Positions 7,601 through 16,400 of a DNA stretch of 39,249 bases are shown in pieces (within the stretch, counting starts at the first letter, position 1; the number at the start of each line of letters is the position of its first letter). Under the pieces are notes generated by a model. That model saw nothing but the letters and a program-made list of their open reading frames with translations, did no database searches and was not told the origin of the DNA. Location of the stretch: the NCBI GenBank assembly GCA_035501735.1, contig DATJVR010000033.1, positions 1 to 39,249 of the forward strand. The letters run 5' to 3'. The position numbers and the translations under genes are program-made. Origin of the DNA: PNAI01 sp035501735 (lineage in GTDB: Bacteria > Pseudomonadota > Alphaproteobacteria > Rhizobiales > Xanthobacteraceae).

Positions 7601-8380
7601 CTAGAACGCGCCCGGGAACGTTCCGCCGTCGATCAGCAGATTTTGTCCGGTGATGTAGCCGGCATGCGCCGAGCACAGGAACGCGCAGGTCGCGCCGAAT
7701 TCGTCGATGGTGCCGAAGCGTTTGGCCGGGATCGACGCTGCGCGCGCCGCTGTCGCCTGTTCGACCGGAACGCCCTGCTTCTTGGCGTTGGCTTCGATAT
7801 TGGAGCGCAGGCGGTCGGTATCGAAGGCGCCGGGCAGCATGAAATTGATCGTGACATTATGCTGCGCGACCGAGCGTGCGACGCCGGCCAGAAACGCGGT
7901 GAGGCCTGCGCGCGCGCCGGAGGAAAGGTCGAGGCCGACGAGCGGCATTTTCACCGATCCGGAAGTAATGTTGACGATGCGGCCGAATTTTTTCTTCGTC
8001 ATCGGATCGATGACCTTCTGCGTGAGTTCGATCGCCGTGACCATGTTGGCGATGACGCCGTCGAGCATCTGCTGGCGCGTGAGTTCACGGAAATCGCGGA
8101 ACGGCGGACCGGCATTGTTGTTGACCAGGATGTCCGGCTCAAGGCAGGCGGCGAACAACGCCTTCTGGCCGTCCGGCGTGGCGACATCGGCGGCAACCGC
8201 AGTAATCTTGGCGCCGGTGGACTTACGCAAGTCGGCGGCGGTGGCCTCGAGCCGCTTGCCGTCGAGCCCGTTGATCGTGACCTCGCAGCCGGCCTCGGCG
8301 AGTTTCTGCGCGCAGGCACGGCCGAGCCCGCGGCTCGAGGCGCAGACGATGGCCTTGCGGCCGGCAATTCCAAGATCCAT
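7601..8380 (-). CDS. SDR-family oxidoreductase with atypical active site
   Basis: A 259-residue short-chain dehydrogenase/reductase fold. The nucleotide-binding turn reads ASSRGLGRA (for TGxxxGxG). NNAGPP matches the NNAG motif, ITSGSVK carries the catalytic-region Ser, and the C terminus GYITGQNLLIDGG is standard. Where classical SDRs have YxxxK, this protein has S-S-G-A-R (in LDLSSGARAGLTAF), so both Tyr and Lys are replaced. I recall related Bradyrhizobium-group proteins with the same S..R pattern, so it may be a real subfamily. Start 8380 is chosen because AGGAGG lies six bases upstream and MDLGIAG begins the fold. It is divergent from the dehydratase gene at 8501. Its substrate is unknown. 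Confidence 0.9.
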   Translation of the reverse strand: MDLGIAGRKAIVCASSRGLGRACAQKLAEAGCEVTINGLDGKRLEATAADLRKSTGAKITAVAADVATPDGQKALFAACLEPDILVNNNAGPPFRDFRELTRQQMLDGVIANMVTAIELTQKVIDPMTKKKFGRIVNITSGSVKMPLVGLDLSSGARAGLTAFLAGVARSVAQHNVTINFMLPGAFDTDRLRSNIEANAKKQGVPVEQATAARAASIPAKRFGTIDEFGATCAFLCSAHAGYITGQNLLIDGGTFPGAF

Positions 8381-8500
8381 TGAGGTCCTCCTGGCATCCG
8401 ATCGGGGGCGGATCATACAGGGTCGCGCCCGCTGCAACAGTGGAAATCGAGGGCCGGCCCTGCTCTTGCCCGCCATGGTATTGCGGCGTTACGGTTCGCC

Positions 8501-9496
8501 ATGGCTGCGATGACCGACACGCTCGTGCTGCCAACGGCCGACGATGTGGATGCGGCGGCAAGGACGCTCGCCGGCGTGGCGCTGCGCACGCCGCTCGTGA
8601 CGTCGCCGGTGCTGGATGCGGCGGTCGGCGCGCGGGTGTTTCTCAAGGCCGAGACCCTGCAACGCACCGGCTCGTTCAAATTCCGCGGCGCCTACAACAA
8701 GATTTCCTCGATTCCGAAGGACCGGCGTGCCGGCGGCGTGGTGGCCTATTCGTCCGGCAATCATGCGCAAGGCGTGGCGGCGGCGGCCAAGCTGCTGTCC
8801 ATGCCGGCCGTGATCGTCATGCCGTCGGATGCGCCGAGACCCAAGCGCGAGCGCACGGCGGCGCTCGGAGCCGAGATCGTGCTCTATGACCGCGATCGCG
8901 AGGATCGTGCCGCCATCGCGCGCGAGATCGCCAAGCAGCGCGACGCGGTACTGGTGCCGCCGTTCGACGACCCGAAAATCATTGCAGGGCAGGGCACGGC
9001 GGGCCGCGAGATCGTCGAAGATTTGGCCGACCTCGGGCTCAAGCCCGAGGTGGTGGTGATCGGCGCTTCCGGCGGCGGGCTCGCGGCGGGCATATCGCTC
9101 GCCATCAAGGCGCGGGTGCCGGCGGCAAAAATCTACACCGCTGAACCGGAAGGCTTTGACGACACGCTGCGCTCGTTCAAGAGCGGCCAGCGCGAGGCGA
9201 ATGCCCGCATGAGCGGCACGATTTGCGATGCACTGATGACGCAGTCGCCCGGCGTGATCACATGGGAGATCAACCGCAGGCTGATCGGCGAGGGGGTCAC
9301 GGCGAGCGACGCGGAGGTCGGCCGCGCGGTCGCGTTTGCGTTCCGCGAACTCAAGCTCGTGGTCGAGCCGGGCGGGGCAATCGGGCTGGCGGCGCTGCTT
9401 GCCGGCAAGCTCGACGTCAAAGGCAAGGTCACCGTCGCGGTGCTCTCGGGCGGCAATGTGGATGCGGAGCTGTTTTCGCGGCTGGTGGCGGCGTAG
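8501..9496 (+). CDS. Threonine/serine dehydratase family (PLP, fold II)
   Basis: A 331-residue PLP enzyme of the catabolic threonine dehydratase/serine racemase group. PLP would bind K60 in RTGSFKFRGAYN. SSGNHAQGVA contacts the phosphate side, ASGGGLAAG is the glycine-rich PLP phosphate loop, and VLSGGNVD closes the domain. It has no C-terminal ACT domain, so it is not the isoleucine-feedback-regulated form. Expected chemistry is deamination of L-threonine or L-serine (or hydroxyaspartate) to a 2-oxo acid. Two starts are possible, 8501 and 8510 (MTDTL); neither has a strong ribosome site. It shares a 120-bp divergent intergenic region with the SDR gene. Confidence 0.9.
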   Translation: MAAMTDTLVLPTADDVDAAARTLAGVALRTPLVTSPVLDAAVGARVFLKAETLQRTGSFKFRGAYNKISSIPKDRRAGGVVAYSSGNHAQGVAAAAKLLSMPAVIVMPSDAPRPKRERTAALGAEIVLYDRDREDRAAIAREIAKQRDAVLVPPFDDPKIIAGQGTAGREIVEDLADLGLKPEVVVIGASGGGLAAGISLAIKARVPAAKIYTAEPEGFDDTLRSFKSGQREANARMSGTICDALMTQSPGVITWEINRRLIGEGVTASDAEVGRAVAFAFRELKLVVEPGGAIGLAALLAGKLDVKGKVTVAVLSGGNVDAELFSRLVAA

Positions 9497-9504
9497 GGCC
9501 GCGG

Positions 9505-9699
9505 CTAACTGAAGAGCGCGATCTTCTCTTCCTCGCTCAGCGCTTTGAGCATGGCGAGGGGGTCATTCGGCACGAAGCGTGGGGGAGTCCTGCTCACCAG
9601 CTTCACGTCAGGCGCTATGCCGCCTTCGCGCGGCGTAAGCGCATCGCTCGGTGGCGCAACGGGTTGCGGTTGAGTTGAAACGTTCGTCATGGCACCCAC
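9505..9699 (-). CDS. Small conserved hypothetical protein
   Basis: A 64-residue, proline-rich, probably disordered protein that ends ALSEEEKIALFS. I recall short Bradyrhizobium-group hypotheticals sharing this PNDPLA..ALSEEE.IALF ending, which is why I keep it despite its size. GTG at 9699 has AGGGG five bases upstream; ATG at 9690 is the alternative. There is no signal peptide or membrane segment. It converges with the dehydratase gene, the stops being eight bases apart. Function unknown. Confidence 0.6.
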   Translation of the reverse strand: MGAMTNVSTQPQPVAPPSDALTPREGGIAPDVKLVSRTPPRFVPNDPLAMLKALSEEEKIALFS

Positions 9700-9756
9700 A
9701 CACGCCCCTGCAACGATGCAGTTCGGGCAACGTTTATTCAGCGTTACTCGGGATAC

Positions 9757-10188
9757 TCAGTGGCACTCAGGATACATGGCCGCGAGCTCGCGCCCGCGCA
9801 GGAAAATCATCTTTTTCTGCAAGCCGCCCTTGCGATTGATCCATTTGCGGACATGGAGGGGATAAACCTCCCAAAGGGTCTGCGTGCCGATCGCGCTATG
9901 AACCGGACGTCCTTGCGGTCCGGGCATCCAGGCGGCATGGAAGCCGAGCAACGCGCGTTCCGTGACACAAATACGATCGCGCGGGATGAGACCGAGAACC
10001 ATCGTGCAGGCCGAAAGGCATGGACCGTCGATCATGACCCGATCGCCGGAGTCGCGGAGCGCGGCGAAATTCTCAACGTATTGACCTATGCGTCCGCCAA
10101 CATCGTCTTGAATTCGCACCAGGGCAGAAGCACCGCTCCCCGAGAGCGCCGCCATGACGGCTCCGAACATTGCCACACGACGCAGCAT
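9757..10188 (-). CDS. Secreted protein, possible ClpP/crotonase-like fold
   Basis: A 143-residue protein starting MLRRVAMFGAVMAALSGSGASA, a plausible signal peptide. The core reads DGPCLSACTMVLGLIPRDRICV then ALLGFHAAW. This pattern (a G-x-C-x-SAC turn followed by a hydrophobic strand and GFHA) resembles the predicted periplasmic ClpP-class proteins (COG3904-like), with the Ser of LSAC where the nucleophile would lie; I cannot prove catalysis. Three cysteines (two in the turn, one in the final YPECH) could form disulfides in the periplasm. An upstream extension to 10383 exists in frame, but it has no signal peptide and looks non-coding, so start 10188 is preferred. Confidence 0.68.
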   Translation of the reverse strand: MLRRVAMFGAVMAALSGSGASALVRIQDDVGGRIGQYVENFAALRDSGDRVMIDGPCLSACTMVLGLIPRDRICVTERALLGFHAAWMPGPQGRPVHSAIGTQTLWEVYPLHVRKWINRKGGLQKKMIFLRGRELAAMYPECH

Positions 10189-10652
10189 GTAATCGAACCC
10201 CCGCCTTACGATTCGTCGTCCCTGAACTTGGTAACCGCTGTTTCGTCTCGTTCCAATAAGTCGAAAGCAGCACGCAGAATAAGTCCACTGGAAAACGTGG
10301 AGAAATGGGTCCCGCGTGACTATTCCGTCACACATTAAAGGCCGGATTTGGGGTTGCACGCTCAAAAGGCGGGCGGAAATCACGCTATTGTTATCAAGGG
10401 TTTAGTGGATTAGCGCGAATCGATCTTGCTGCGGCAAATTGCCCTTGGTTTCGCCCTGACGTTGACGCGCGAACATCGACAACCGCGAGCCGCTTTCTCA
10501 CCTGCCGGGCCGGGGCGATTCCACCAGCAAATCGCAACAGTGGCAGTGCCCTCGACAGGCTCGCCACCGATGGTCAAGTATCAGGTTCTTGAGCGATTCT
10601 GCTCGACGGCGCCGAGGGCGCCTTACGGATTCGCTTGCGGTTGGAGCAACGC
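10189..10652. other. Gene-free divergent interval
   Basis: This 464-bp stretch lies between the secreted protein gene and the MCE operon. I see no credible gene, RNA or repeat in it; it presumably holds both divergent promoters. Confidence 0.5.
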
Positions 10653-11789
10653 GTGAGCGGCGAGCCCTTGCTCAAGAGCACGATCGATGGCGAACGGCTG
10701 CAGCTTGCGGTCACCGGACCGTGGACGTGCGAATATGCCGGCGCAATCGAGCGGCTCATCGACGAGGCAATTCGGCAAGACCCTGGGTCGCGACGGATCG
10801 AAATCGATTTGCGCGGCATTGAGCGGCTCGACACGTTCGGCGCGTGGCTGGTGGAACGGCTCGTGCGCGGCTGGTCAGGAGACGGCCGTGAAACCAGACT
10901 GGTGGGTGTTGACGAACGCTACCGCGTGCTGATCGAGGAGGCGCATAAGGTCAACCGCGAACCGGCGCCCCAGCTTCCGCATCTGTCCACTATCGTTTCT
11001 GCGCTCAACAGTATCGGTGCGGCGCTCGCCGAGTTCAGCCGCTCGCTTGTGCTACTGCTGCAGATGCTGGGCGAAGTGACCGCCGCGTTATTGCGGCTGT
11101 TCATTCATCCGGGCACATTTCGGCTGACCTCGACGGTGCATCACATCGACCGGGTTGGCTGGCGGGCGGTGCCGATCATCCTGCTCATCACCTTCCTGAT
11201 CGGCGCGATCATTGCCCAGCAGGGCCTGTTCCATTTCAGCAAATTCGGCGCGGATATCTACGTCGTGGACATGGTCGGCATCCTGGTGCTGCGCGAAATC
11301 GGCGTGCTGCTGGTGTGCGTCATGGTGGCGGGGCGCTCGGGTAGCGCGTACACCGCCGAGCTCGGCACCATGAAGATGCGCGAGGAGATCGATGCGTTGC
11401 GCACCATGGGGTTCGACCCCATCGAAGTGCTGATCCTGCCGCGTATCGTGGCTATCATCATTGCGGTTCCCATCCTAACCTTTCTCGGCTCGATGGCCGC
11501 GCTCTACGGCGGAGGCCTCGTGTGCTGGCTTTACGGCGGCATCGACCCGGACGTGTTTCTATCGCGGCTGCGGGAATCCATTACGCTCGATCATTTCGAG
11601 GTCGGCATGATCAAGGCGCCGTTTATGGCGCTGGTCATCGGCCTTGTGGCCTGCGTGGAAGGCCTCGAAGTGAAGGGCAGCGCGGAGTCGCTCGGCCTGC
11701 AAACCACGACTTCGGTCGTCAAATCGATCTTTCTGGTCATTGTGCTCGACGGCCTGTTCGCCATATTTTTTGCGGCGATCGAGAAATAG
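10653..11789 (+). CDS. mlaE: MlaE-type ABC permease fused to N-terminal STAS domain
   Basis: This is the permease of an MCE lipid transporter. Residues about 10-105 form a STAS domain (LQLAVTGPWT, IEIDLRGIERLDTFGAWLVERL), equivalent to the separate MlaB subunit of E. coli but fused here. Residues about 130-378 are the MlaE permease with five to six hydrophobic segments and the family motif VMVAGRSGSAYTAELGTMKM. The start is GTG at 10653 because GGAG lies six bases upstream; a TTG at 10635 is less likely. It is followed after three bases by the ATPase gene, clearly one operon. It would move phospholipids between inner and outer membranes. Confidence 0.93.
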   Translation: MSGEPLLKSTIDGERLQLAVTGPWTCEYAGAIERLIDEAIRQDPGSRRIEIDLRGIERLDTFGAWLVERLVRGWSGDGRETRLVGVDERYRVLIEEAHKVNREPAPQLPHLSTIVSALNSIGAALAEFSRSLVLLLQMLGEVTAALLRLFIHPGTFRLTSTVHHIDRVGWRAVPIILLITFLIGAIIAQQGLFHFSKFGADIYVVDMVGILVLREIGVLLVCVMVAGRSGSAYTAELGTMKMREEIDALRTMGFDPIEVLILPRIVAIIIAVPILTFLGSMAALYGGGLVCWLYGGIDPDVFLSRLRESITLDHFEVGMIKAPFMALVIGLVACVEGLEVKGSAESLGLQTTTSVVKSIFLVIVLDGLFAIFFAAIEK

Positions 11790-11792
11790 GCG

Positions 11793-12563
11793 ATGGCGCA
11801 GGCAGAAAACGATGTCGTGATCCGCGTCAGAGATCTGGTGGTCGGCTTCGGCAGCGCCACGGTGCTCGATCACGTCGCGCTCGACGTCAATCGCGGCGAG
11901 ATTCTCGGCTTCGTCGGCGCATCGGGCGCCGGCAAGTCGGTGCTGATGCGCACGATCATCGGTCTCTTGCCGAAGCGCGAAGGCCATATCGAGGTATTCG
12001 GCACCGATATGGGGAAGGTGGACGAGAAGGAACGGCAGGCCGTCGAGCGGCGGTGGGGCGTGTTGTTTCAGCACGGGGCGCTGTTTTCCTCGCTCACCGC
12101 GCTGCAGAACGTCCAGTTTCCCATGCGGGAGTACCTCACGATCTCCAATCAGCTGCGCGACGAAGTGGCGCTCGCCAAGCTCGAAATGGTGGGCCTGCCC
12201 CGCGATGTCGGCCCGAAGTTCCCTTCCGAACTGTCAGGTGGCATGACCAAACGGGTGGCGCTCGCGCGCGCGCTCGCGCTCGACCCCGAGATCGTATTTC
12301 TCGACGAGCCGACGTCGGGTCTCGACCCGATCAGCGCCGGCGAATTCGATCATCTGATAAGGACTATGCAACGAACTTTGGGCTTAACTGTTTTCATGGT
12401 AACCCACGATCTTGATTCGCTTTACAACGTCTGTGACCGGATTGCGGTGCTGGCCGACGGAAAAGTGATCGCTGTGGGTCCGATGGCCACAATGCTCGCC
12501 TCGGAGCATCCCTGGCTGAAAGCCTACTTCCGAGGTGAACGTGCCGCCCGGCGGCGGGCATGA
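11793..12563 (+). CDS. mlaF: MlaF-type ABC transporter ATPase
   Basis: The ATPase of the MCE transporter. Walker A is GASGAGKS (42-49), the Q-loop is VLFQHGALFS, the signature is LSGGMTKRVALARA, Walker B is IVFLDEPTSGLDP and the H-loop His is in MVTHDLDS. Length (256) is normal for the family. The gene starts three bases after the permease stop and ends 30 bases before the MCE-domain gene. It energises lipid transfer together with the adjacent permease and MlaD-like protein. Confidence 0.95.
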   Translation: MAQAENDVVIRVRDLVVGFGSATVLDHVALDVNRGEILGFVGASGAGKSVLMRTIIGLLPKREGHIEVFGTDMGKVDEKERQAVERRWGVLFQHGALFSSLTALQNVQFPMREYLTISNQLRDEVALAKLEMVGLPRDVGPKFPSELSGGMTKRVALARALALDPEIVFLDEPTSGLDPISAGEFDHLIRTMQRTLGLTVFMVTHDLDSLYNVCDRIAVLADGKVIAVGPMATMLASEHPWLKAYFRGERAARRRA

Positions 12564-12593
12564 CCGGGGGCGGCATCGGGAGGAGGCCAACCG

Positions 12594-13391
12594 ATGGAAA
12601 CAAAAGCAAACTATGCGATCATCGGGCTGCTCGCGCTGGTGGCGATCGCGGGCGGGTTCGGTTTTGTCTACTGGTTCCAGCATACCGGCGGGGTTGGCGA
12701 ACGCGCGTTCTACCGCGTCAACTTTCAGGGATCGGCGCAGGGCCTGCGGACCGGCGCCGCAGTGATGTTCAACGGCATTCGTGTCGGCGAAGTGACCGAT
12801 TTGAAACTCGACATGCAGAATCCCAAGCAGGTGGCCGCCACGATCAGCATCGCGGCCGCCACGCCCATTCGTTCCGACACCAGGGCGACCCTCACGTTTC
12901 AAGGCCTCACGGGCATAGCGTCGCTCTCGCTCAGGGGCGGCGAAGCGACCGCGCCGGCGCTCACAGTGCCGTCCGGCGAGAAATTGCCGGTGATCGCGAC
13001 GGATGCGGAGGCCTCGCAGGACATCACCGAACAGGCGCGTGAGGTGATGCGGAAGGTCGAGCTGGTGGTGACCGAAAATCAAGAATCGATACGCGCTGCG
13101 ATCAAGAACATCGACACTTTCACCGCGGTCCTGGCACGCAATTCCGATCGCTTCGACCGCATCCTGGCCGGCGTCGAGAATTTGACCGGCGGGCCGAATA
13201 ACAAGGGCGAGGTGGCGGAGACCATCCAGGCCTACCACAATCTCGCGGATAATCTCGACAAGCGCACCGCCGATATCACGACTGACGTGCGCCGAGCGGT
13301 CGGCACGCTGGAGCGAACGATCAGAACGTTCGAACGCAATCCGCAACGGCTGCTGTTCGGCAATCCGAGCGGCACCACAAATCAGCGCTGA
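12594..13391 (+). CDS. mlaD: MlaD-type MCE-domain protein
   Basis: The substrate-binding subunit of the lipid transporter. One N-terminal membrane anchor (residues about 7-28) is followed by a single MCE domain (about 38-115: FYRVNFQGSAQGLRTGAAVMFNGIRVGEV) and a long helical tail (about 140-260) rich in D/N/T. One MCE domain plus a helical tail fits the MlaD ring architecture. The ribosome site GGGAGG is seven to eight bases before the ATG. The operon ends here: no MlaC or PqiC-like lipoprotein gene follows, so the periplasmic or outer-membrane partner must be elsewhere. Confidence 0.93.
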   Translation: METKANYAIIGLLALVAIAGGFGFVYWFQHTGGVGERAFYRVNFQGSAQGLRTGAAVMFNGIRVGEVTDLKLDMQNPKQVAATISIAAATPIRSDTRATLTFQGLTGIASLSLRGGEATAPALTVPSGEKLPVIATDAEASQDITEQAREVMRKVELVVTENQESIRAAIKNIDTFTAVLARNSDRFDRILAGVENLTGGPNNKGEVAETIQAYHNLADNLDKRTADITTDVRRAVGTLERTIRTFERNPQRLLFGNPSGTTNQR

Positions 13392-13409
13392 AGGACGGCG
13401 GAAAGCGAA

Positions 13410-13440
13410 AAGGCGCGCCCTCTCCGGCGCGCCTTGTTAT
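13410..13440. terminator. Strong bidirectional terminator hairpin
   Basis: AAGGCGCGCC (13410-13419) and GGCGCGCCTT (13426-13435) form a perfect 10-bp stem with a six-base loop, followed by GTTATTGTT. It lies between the convergent mlaD and growth-pole-like genes and can serve both. Confidence 0.8.
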
Positions 13441-13460
13441 TGTTCTGCTGCGAGGCCGGT

Positions 13461-16400
13461 TTATTCGCCGAAGCGTCCCGAAGCATGGGCCAGCATGGTG
13501 TAGACCTTGCCGGTCTCCGACGTGAGATAGGTGCGGGCCACCACTTGGCCGCGGTCGTCGCGCGCGACCTCCTCGAGCAGGCGTTCGAATTCCGAGATGT
13601 AGCGGTCGACGGTCTGCTTGAATTCGCGATCGCCTAAGTACTTCTTGCGGATGTCGTCGAACGTCTTCTGACCCTGCATGGTGTAGAGGCGACGGGTGAA
13701 TACGTTGCGCTCGCCGCGCTTATAGCGATCCCATAGTTCGGTGGCGGCGTCGTGATCGATCATGCGCGCGATGTCGACCGAGAGCGAATCCAGCGATTCG
13801 ATGGTATGGCGGGCGGGCCGTTCCTCGGCGCCCCCTTCGGGCGGACGCGACGCGCGCTGGAGCAAGTCGGTAAGCCAGCCGCTGTTGCGGCCGTTGCCGG
13901 CGATATTGGGCCCCAGCGGCGGCGGTTCAGTCCGGCGGGGCGGTGCGGCGAAGCTTGCAGGTTCAGGACGTGGCGCCGCGAAGCTTGCCGGACCGGCTTC
14001 AGGGCGAGGCGGAGCGAAGCTGGCAGGCCCGGCATCGGAGCGGGACGGCATGCGCGGCGGCGCGGCCTCGGTGCGGGCGATCGTGCTGGAGAGCAGCGAA
14101 TCCTCCCGCATCGGACGGCGTGCAGGCTCGGCAGCGTCGACGCCGCGGCCGTGGCGGGCAACAATGCGATTGAGTTCGGACAGCGCATCGATCTGCTCGA
14201 CGATGACGCGGCGCATCTGCGCCGCGCTCTCCGCGGTCTCCTGCGGAAGTTCGAGAATGCCGCGGCGCAGCTCGGCGCGGGTGTTTTCGAGCTCCTGCTG
14301 CATCTCGGACGCCATCTGCTTCATGTCGCGCACGGTTTCGTTGAAACTCTCGATGGTGTAATTGAAGACCGCGCTGGTCTCACTGATGGTCTGTTCACGC
14401 ATGTTGCGCAGCGCTTCGGTTGTGTTATCGCGCTCTTCCTTGGCGATGGTGCGCACGATCTCGAACTGCTGGCTGATGGATTGCGCGCCTTCGGTGCTCG
14501 ATTCGGAAACGATGCGCGCGATCTCGCGCGCCTGGCCGGAGGCGGTCGCGAGCGTTTCATCGAGCATGCCGGAGAAGCGCCGCAGCCGCTGCTCGAGATC
14601 CTCGGTGCGGTTGTCGATGGTGGACACCAGCGCGTCGAGGGACTCGCGGCGGTCGGCCAGGGCGTTTTCGGTGCGGCGATTGCTGTTGTCGATTTGGGTG
14701 ACGGCATCGAGCAAGGCCTGGCCCTGACGGTCGAATTGCGTCGCGAGCTGCGACAGGTCGTTGAGGACCTTGCTGGTGACCGTGTGGAACGAGGCGATGC
14801 GCTCGTCGATCTGGCTTGAGGCGGAGCCGCTGCGGGAGGTCAGCTCGTTCATGGTGACGACGAATTCGGACACGCGCGCGGCTAGCGAGTTCTCGACGGT
14901 GCTCATGTTCTGATGCGCGCCGCTCAAGACTTCCTGCAGCAGGGTATTGGCTTCGCTCAGGCGTTCGAACAGCGTGGTCGTGTCGGACCGCAGGATGCTG
15001 TTGGTTTCCATGATCTCGGAGACGCTGGCGGCGGCGGCCTGTTTCGACTGCTCGATCGCGGCTTGCGTGCTCTCCTGCAGATCCTTCAGCGAACGATTGA
15101 CCGTGCTGGTGGCGTTTTCGCTCGCCTCGTTGATGAGACGGGCGATCTGCTGGCTGTTGTCCATCATGGTGCGAGCCAATGTGAGGCCCTGAGCCTCGAT
15201 GGCCTTCACCGTGGTGTCGGTCACTTTGCTGACCTCGCTGGTGAGTTCTTTGCTCTTGGTCCCGAGCACGGACAGCAGCCCCGTGGATTTGTCATCGAGC
15301 AGCCGCGTCATTTCCGCGGTGCGCTGGTTCACTGCGGTGCTGATTTCGTTGGCCTTGCCGACGAAATTATGCGCGACCTCGTTGCTCACGCCGATCAGCA
15401 TGCGATGGACTTCGCCGGCGGTCTGCTTGAGCGCATTGTTGACGCCGGACGACAGCGCGGTCAGCGCACGCTCGGCTTCGGCGGAGTTGGATTGGATCGA
15501 CTGGGTCAGCTGCTCGGAGCGGGTGCCGAGCATGTCGACGGCGGCCTTGCTGTGCGTTTCGAGCTGCTTGGCCACGGCCTCGGCGCGGGTGATCAACAGC
15601 TGCTCCAGCCGGCCGATGCGCGAGTCGAGATTGTTGGCCATCTCGGCGCTGCGCGAACCGAGCGAAGTGTCGATCATCTCGATCTTGCTGCCGATGGTCT
15701 CGGACAATTTCGAGCTGTGGCCGTCGATGGTCGCGGTGACGGTGTCGATGCGCTTGTCGAGCGAGGCGATGACTTCCTTGCCGCCTTCGGCGAGGTTCTT
15801 GGCGATCTCCATGACGCGCGCGGACAGCACGTCGTTGAACGACTGGGTGCGGGTATCGACGGATTCCTGGAATAGCGCAAAACGCTGATCGAGCGCGTTG
15901 GCGACTTCGACGGTCTTGGTGGCGACGTTGGCGTTGAAGCCCTCGAGATACGTGCGCATCGCGTCGCTGACGTCCTGCGTGCGTTGGCCAAGCCGTTCGA
16001 CCAGCTCGGAGCCGTAGGTCTTCACGGTGCGGTCGAATTCGACCAGGTGGCGGGTGATGAGGCCGCCGAGCGTCGACGTATCGCGCTCGATTTTTTCGGT
16101 CAGCTCGGCGCCGCTCTGCGCGATCATCTGGTCGAACGCCTGCAAGCGGGCATTGAGCAGATCCTTCACGGCATCGCTGCGTGAATTGACCACCGAAACA
16201 AGTTGCTCGGCGCTTTCGCGGAAAGTGTCGGTGACCTTGCCGCCGTGCTCGTCGATCGCGCCGGTGATTTGCGCGCCGGTCTGGGTGATCCGCGACACGA
16301 CGTCGTCGCCGCGCAGGCTCAGGTCGAGCACGAGCGAATCGCCCGCGGATTTCAGCGTGTTGTTGACCTCGTCGGCGCGGGTGACGATGGTCTCGGCGAG

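Noticed and set aside
10189..10383. N-terminal extension of the LSAC-motif secreted protein
   Set aside because: It would hide the signal peptide, and the extension looks non-coding.
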